A stretch of DNA of 5,763 nt, from contig JAFZKR010000089.1 in the NCBI GenBank assembly GCA_017551845.1, positions 1-5,763 of the forward strand, written 5' to 3'. A program made the translations under genes and the position numbers. Under the pieces are notes generated by a model, which had not been told where the DNA came from, searched no databases, and saw only the letters and a program-made list of their open reading frames with translations. Source of the stretch: Bacteroidaceae bacterium. GTDB taxonomy: Bacteria > Bacteroidota > Bacteroidia > Bacteroidales > Bacteroidaceae. Shown here in pieces: positions 1 through 5,763 of this stretch (position 1 is its first letter; each line of letters opens with the position of its first letter).

Positions 1-674
1 CATTCTAATAAATCAGGACGGAGACGTTTGGTACGGTCCAGGGATTGTTGGAATTCCCAGTCGTCTATAAGGGCTTGGTTGCCTGAGAGTAGGACATCGG
101 GGACTTTCCAGCCTTTGTAGTTGGAGGGACGGGTATAGACGGGTGGGGCAAGGAGGTTGTCCTGGAAGCAGTCGGAGAGGGCAGACTGTTCATCGGAAAG
201 TACTCCAGGGATAAGGCGTACTATGCTGTCGGTCATTACGGCGGCGGCAAGCTCTCCTCCGGTCAGGACGTAATCGCCGATGCTTATCTCGCGGGTTATC
301 AGGTGTTCACGGATGCGGTAATCGATTCCTTTATAGTGACCGCATAGGATTATTACGTTGTTTAGCAGTGAGAGGCTGTTGGCTGTCTTCTGATTGAACT
401 GCTCGCCATCGGGTGAAGTGTATATTACTTCATCGTATTTGCGTTGTGACTTAAGGTCGGTTATAAGGCGGTCTATGGGTTCTATTTTCATTACAAGACC
501 GGCGCAGCCGCCAAAGGGGTAGTCATCGGTCTTGTGATGCTTATCGGTGGTGTAGTCCCTAATATCATGCAGATGAATATCGGCAAGACCGGCTTTGTGG
601 GCACGTGCCATCATTGAGCAGTTAAAGAAGCCCTCAAGCATATCGGGGAATACTGTAAGTATGTCTATACGCAT
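1..674 (-). CDS. trmD: tRNA (guanine(37)-N1)-methyltransferase TrmD (3' end cut by window)
   Basis: TrmD transfers a methyl group from S-adenosylmethionine to N1 of G37, next to the anticodon of tRNAs reading CNN codons, and so prevents +1 frameshifting. It is a cytosolic SPOUT-class dimer with a trefoil-knot fold. Translation from the ATG at 674 gives 224 residues before the window ends. It starts [12 protein letters not shown], the usual TrmD N-terminus. [10 protein letters not shown] follows at 54-63. The cofactor knot shows as [10 protein letters not shown] (86-95), [11 protein letters not shown] (110-120) and [13 protein letters not shown] (131-143). R153 and D168 align with the catalytic R154 and D169 of E. 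coli TrmD, and YTRP and VLLSGN follow (180-183, 194-199). The sequence ends ...RPDLLE and the next codon begins TG, so a stop (TGA) directly outside the window would give about 224 residues, shorter than the 255 of E. coli. The gene is divergent from ligA. There is no Shine-Dalgarno sequence, which is normal for Bacteroidota. Identification is secure. Confidence 0.97.
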   Translation of the reverse strand, partial: MRIDILTVFPDMLEGFFNCSMMARAHKAGLADIHLHDIRDYTTDKHHKTDDYPFGGCAGLVMKIEPIDRLITDLKSQRKYDEVIYTSPDGEQFNQKTANSLSLLNNVIILCGHYKGIDYRIREHLITREISIGDYVLTGGELAAAVMTDSIVRLIPGVLSDEQSALSDCFQDNLLAPPVYTRPSNYKGWKVPDVLLSGNQALIDDWEFQQSLDRTKRLRPDLLE

Positions 675-696
675 AAATATGTACTCTAAACGCCTG

Positions 697-3654
<2,958 letters not shown>

Positions 3655-3658
<4 letters not shown>

Positions 3659-3717
3659 AGTTATTCTGGCGCTATACCACTATTCTGGCTGCACTGATAG
3701 CTATTGCTATATCATGC
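3655..3717 (+). other. Lipoprotein signal peptide with lipobox
   Basis: The first 21 codons of the M23 gene encode a basic start (K2, R6), a hydrophobic segment (about residues 8-19) and the lipobox A18-I19-S20-C21. Signal peptidase II would cut before C21, which would then be lipidated. Alanine at -3 is less common than leucine but tolerated. Confidence 0.75.
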
Positions 3718-4938
3718 AAGCAAAGCAGCATTGCGCCCGAACCGGAACCGGAAGATGTCTCGTATTTTGAGCCAGAACCTGTATTCCGTTGGGGAATCAA
3801 CATTGACAGTCTTGAAATCGTAGACGGTACAATAGGACGTAACGAACTCCTTTCAACCATTCTCTATAGGTATGATGTCTCATCACAGAACATATACTAT
3901 CTGGAGAAAGCCTCCGAGAAGACCTGGAGCGTACGTAAGATGCAGTCCGGCAAACCGTACCATATTCTGCGCGACCGCGATTCAGTTGCTACGGCAAGGT
4001 TCTTTGTATACGACATAAACAAAACCGATTACGCCGTTTACTCGCTCTGCGACAGTATTTACAGTTACATAGGTTCAATAGATGTTGATACAGTCCTGAA
4101 CTACATAAGCGGAAGCATAGAGACATCACTCTGGAACGCCATGATAGACCAGGGCGCTGCTCCCGATCTGGCCGGTATGCTTGCCGATATATACTCCTGG
4201 ACTATAGACTTCTTTGGTATACAGAAACGTGACTCATTCTCAGTATATTATCAGGAGATGTTTGCCGACAGTGTAAGAGTGGCGACAGGCGAAATTCTCG
4301 CAGCCAACTTCATTACCTCAGGCACAGATCATTATGCATTCCGATATACCTACCATAATGAGCGCGGAGAGTATTTTGATGAGATGGGTACTAGCCTGAG
4401 GCGTGCGTTCCTGAAGGCGCCCTTGAGTTATACACGTATCAGTTCAAAATTCTCAAATGCCCGCCTTCATCCCATTAAAAAGATTGTACGTGCCCATCAT
4501 GGTGTTGATTATGCGGCACCTTCCGGAACACCGGTCTATTCAGTTGGTGATGGTGTAGTCACTGCCAGAGCCTGGGACAGCAAGGGTGGAGGCAACTACA
4601 TCAAGATAAAGCATAACTCCACCTATACTACCGAGTATATGCACCTGCGCGGTTTTGCCAAAGGTATATCCGTAGGTAGTCATGTATCACAGGGGCAGTT
4701 GATAGGCTACGTAGGTATGACCGGTACAGCAACCGGTCCGCATCTTGACTACCGCGTGTTCAAGAACGGAACTGCAATTGATCCTCTGCGCATGGATCTG
4801 CCTGCCGTTGATCCCATCAAGGAAGACGATATGCCTGAGTACCTTAGAGCTGTAAGCGGATACATGAAGATGGTTGGTATTGAAGTTCCTGACAGCATTA
4901 TGTCAGATACCATAACAAACATTCAGTCAAATGATTAA
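3655..4938 (+). CDS. M23 family metallopeptidase lipoprotein (MepM/Csd3-like peptidoglycan endopeptidase)
   Basis: Predicted zinc peptidase that cuts peptide cross-links in peptidoglycan from the periplasmic face. Residues 1-20 form a lipoprotein signal peptide (charged MKLFWR, hydrophobic core, AISC lipobox with C21). A Pro/Glu-rich linker follows (PEPEPED, 28-34). Residues about 58-270 resemble the N-terminal regulatory domains of MepM/Csd3: YDVSSQNIYYLEKA (73-86), VRKMQSGKPY (93-102), then SLWNAMIDQG, GEILAANF and SLRRAFLKAPL, ending in RISSKFSNARLHPI (261-274). The LytM domain spans about 275-380. Zinc ligands H281 and D285 are in HHGVD, H330 (YMH) is a catalytic histidine, and H363 begins the usual HxH motif, here read H-L-D, so the third zinc ligand would be D365. 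After C21 comes KQSS, without the acidic residues that export Bacteroidota lipoproteins to the surface, so an inward-facing location is likelier. The start overlaps the dapA stop as ATGA. Family assignment is firm; the exact bond cleaved, and activity itself, are inferred. Confidence 0.92.
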
Positions 4939-5533
4939 GAATGTAGTTTTCGACTTTGGAAACGTCTTGATTGACTGGAATCCTGCATATCTGTTCCTGC
5001 CATACTTTAATGGCGATGAAGAGAAATGCCGATTCTTTACCGACCACGTCTGCAACCGTGAATGGTTCACACGCATGGACCGAGGTGAAAGCATGGACAA
5101 ATGCGTAGCTGAACTACAATCCACATTTCCTGAGTATGCCGATGCCGTAGCAATGTTCCGTGACCGCTGGTTTGAAATGTGCAACGGTGAGATACCAGGC
5201 ATGCTTGAACTGATTCAGGACCTGAAAGCCAAAGGAGTAGGGGTCTATGGCCTTACAAACTGGCCCGCCGAGACATTTGATGAGGCCCGCCGCCGCTTCA
5301 AAACCATTGCCAGCATAGATAACATAGTCGTTTCCAGTCACGTCAAACTGGCCAAACCCGACCCCGCCATATACCAACTCCTGCTGTCCAAATACAATCT
5401 CAATCCCCAAGAGTGCGTCTTCATAGATGACCGCAAGGACAATGTCAATGCAGCGATAGCCCTTGGAATGAAAGGTATAGTCTTTCCTGGTAATGCTGAT
5501 GGGTTAACAGAAACCTTGTATACTCTTCTTTAG
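4931..5533 (+). CDS. HAD-IA family hydrolase, probable sugar-phosphate or small-molecule phosphatase (YihX-like)
   Basis: A 200-residue haloacid-dehalogenase-superfamily protein, predicted to be a cytosolic phosphatase. Motif I is VVFDFGNVLIDW (5-16) with nucleophile D8. The second aspartate of the usual DxD is G10, as also in E. coli YihX (DLGNV), a glucose-1-phosphate phosphatase. Residues about 16-85 form a small helical cap of the HAD-IA type, including WFTRMDRGE (45-53). Motif II is GLTNW with T109. Motif III is K142 in AKPDPAIY, and motif IV is VFIDDRKDN with D166 and D167, followed by A174 and GM(K)GIVF, typical of subfamily IA variant 3. The set of catalytic residues is complete. The ATG at 4931 overlaps the end of the M23 gene by 8 bp and directly precedes motif I, so the start is well supported; there is no Shine-Dalgarno sequence and translation is probably coupled. 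It is the last gene of the operon. The substrate cannot be told from sequence. Confidence 0.93.
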   Translation: MIKNVVFDFGNVLIDWNPAYLFLPYFNGDEEKCRFFTDHVCNREWFTRMDRGESMDKCVAELQSTFPEYADAVAMFRDRWFEMCNGEIPGMLELIQDLKAKGVGVYGLTNWPAETFDEARRRFKTIASIDNIVVSSHVKLAKPDPAIYQLLLSKYNLNPQECVFIDDRKDNVNAAIALGMKGIVFPGNADGLTETLYTLL

Positions 5534-5536
5534 CAC

Positions 5537-5557
5537 TGCCGGAATTCGCTTTTGCGC
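5537..5557 (+). repeat. 21-bp direct repeat, copy 1
   Basis: Begins 4 bp after the HAD stop codon. The unit starts TGCCGGAATTCGC and ends GCGC. It is identical to the copy at 5579-5599 except for one base (T at 5553, C in the other). It contains a small CGC-TTTT-GCG hairpin (5547-5556). Confidence 0.85.
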
Positions 5558-5569
5558 CGAGCTTCCATC

Positions 5570-5584
5570 CCGGCGGAATGCCGG
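5570..5584. repeat. CCGGCGGAAT motif inside a small palindrome
   Basis: CCGGC (5570-5574) and GCCGG (5580-5584) form a 5-bp inverted repeat around GGAAT. The segment CCGGCGGAATGC (5570-5581) recurs exactly at 5701-5712, and its first ten bases recur in inverse orientation at 5754-5763. Confidence 0.75.
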
Positions 5585-5604
5585 AATTCGCTTTCGCGCA
5601 TTCC
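5579..5604 (+). repeat. 21-bp direct repeat, copy 2, with REP-like hairpin
   Basis: Positions 5579-5599 are the second copy of the 21-bp unit. Here the unit and the next five bases form a compact hairpin: GGAAT (5583-5587) pairs with ATTCC (5600-5604), CGC (5589-5591) pairs with GCG (5596-5598), with one T-C mismatch and a TTTC loop. Such a short imperfect palindrome between genes resembles REP-type elements, but its abundance elsewhere in the genome is unknown. Confidence 0.6.
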
Positions 5605-5633
5605 TTCCCCTGCGGGGAGCTAATTGCCACAAA

Positions 5634-5669
5634 GCAAAACTGTCGGTAAACCGCCAGTATTTGTTTTGC
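5634..5669 (+). terminator. Possible terminator after the ligA-dapA-M23-HAD operon
   Basis: ACTG-T-CGGT (5639-5647) pairs with ACCG-C-CAGT (5650-5658) with one mismatch, and is followed by TATTTGTTTTG. The hairpin is flanked on the left by GCAAAA, which can pair with part of the T-rich tail. It lies about 100 bp after the HAD stop codon. The stem is short and imperfect, so this is weaker than the downstream candidate. Confidence 0.45.
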
Positions 5670-5700
5670 ACTCCGCCGTGACAGTGAACAAGTTCCCTAT

Positions 5701-5763
5701 CCGGCGGAATGCAAAACAAAACAGGCATCATTTGATGCCTGTTTTGTTTTGTGATTCCGCCGG
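5701..5763. repeat. 63-bp near-perfect inverted repeat at the window end
   Basis: The outer arms CCGGCGGAAT (5701-5710) and ATTCCGCCGG (5754-5763) are perfect 10-bp inverted repeats. Inside them lies the perfect terminator stem (5712-5730 with 5733-5751), offset by a small internal loop (G5711 against TG 5752-5753). The inverted repeat runs to the last base of the window and could continue beyond it. Confidence 0.9.
5712..5751. terminator. Strong bidirectional intrinsic terminator
   Basis: A perfect inverted repeat pairs 5712-5730 with 5733-5751 around a TT centre. Its core CAGGCATCA/TGATGCCTG (5722-5730 with 5733-5741) is a 9-bp stem followed by TTTTGTTTTG on the plus strand and, by symmetry, the same on the minus strand. 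It should therefore end the four-gene operon from the left and any convergent transcript from the right. Confidence 0.85.

Noticed and set aside
5606..5618. TCCCC-TGC-GGGGA hairpin as a terminator
   Set aside because: A short 5-bp stem with a 3-base loop and no following T-tract.
5445..5731. Two overlapping minus-strand open frames (61 and 75 codons) across the end of the HAD gene and the repeats
   Set aside because: Their translations repeat because they read through the 21-bp repeat units and the terminator palindrome; they also overlap the HAD 3' end. No start signal or family resemblance supports a protein.
5534..5763. CRISPR array
   Set aside because: The repeats are few, unevenly spaced, in both orientations and embedded in hairpins; there are no regular spacers and no cas genes in the window.

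Overview
The window looks like a housekeeping stretch of a Bacteroidales (Bacteroidota) chromosome. The evidence is the character of the LigA, DapA and TrmD proteins (for example a DapA with GTTAE in place of the proteobacterial GTTGE), the absence of Shine-Dalgarno sequences, and a TAnnTTTG-type -7 promoter element between the divergent genes. I did not find a novel defence, mobile or CRISPR system. I would not place the organism below order level from this sequence alone.

Layout. Positions 1-674 (minus strand) hold almost all of trmD, the tRNA m1G37 methyltransferase, cut by the window edge at its last codons. A 73-bp AT-rich spacer (675-747) separates it from a plus-strand run of four genes whose coding sequences all overlap: ligA (NAD-dependent DNA ligase, 748-2790), dapA (4-hydroxy-tetrahydrodipicolinate synthase, 2768-3658), a lipoprotein M23 peptidase resembling MepM/Csd3 (3655-4938), and a HAD-IA phosphatase resembling YihX (4931-5533). 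The overlaps are 23, 4 and 8 bp, so the four are very probably one translationally coupled operon. From 5534 to the end (230 bp) I see no gene. This stretch is packed with short direct and inverted repeats, including a 21-bp unit in two copies, a weak terminator-like hairpin, and a very strong bidirectional terminator inside a 63-bp near-perfect inverted repeat.

How the genes fit together. TrmD (reading-frame maintenance) and LigA (Okazaki fragment joining and repair) are core information-processing enzymes. DapA makes the first committed intermediate of the diaminopimelate/lysine pathway, and diaminopimelate is the cross-linking residue of Gram-negative peptidoglycan. The next gene encodes a predicted peptidoglycan endopeptidase that would cut such cross-links, so the middle of the operon links supply of a wall precursor to wall remodelling. 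The HAD enzyme has no specific link that I can see.

Points worth a second look are: the M23 active site, where the usual HxH motif reads H-L-D; the DapA allosteric site, where most of the E. coli lysine-binding residues are replaced, suggesting an enzyme not inhibited by lysine; a tandem duplicated -7 box in front of trmD; and the repeat-rich, multi-hairpin region after the operon.
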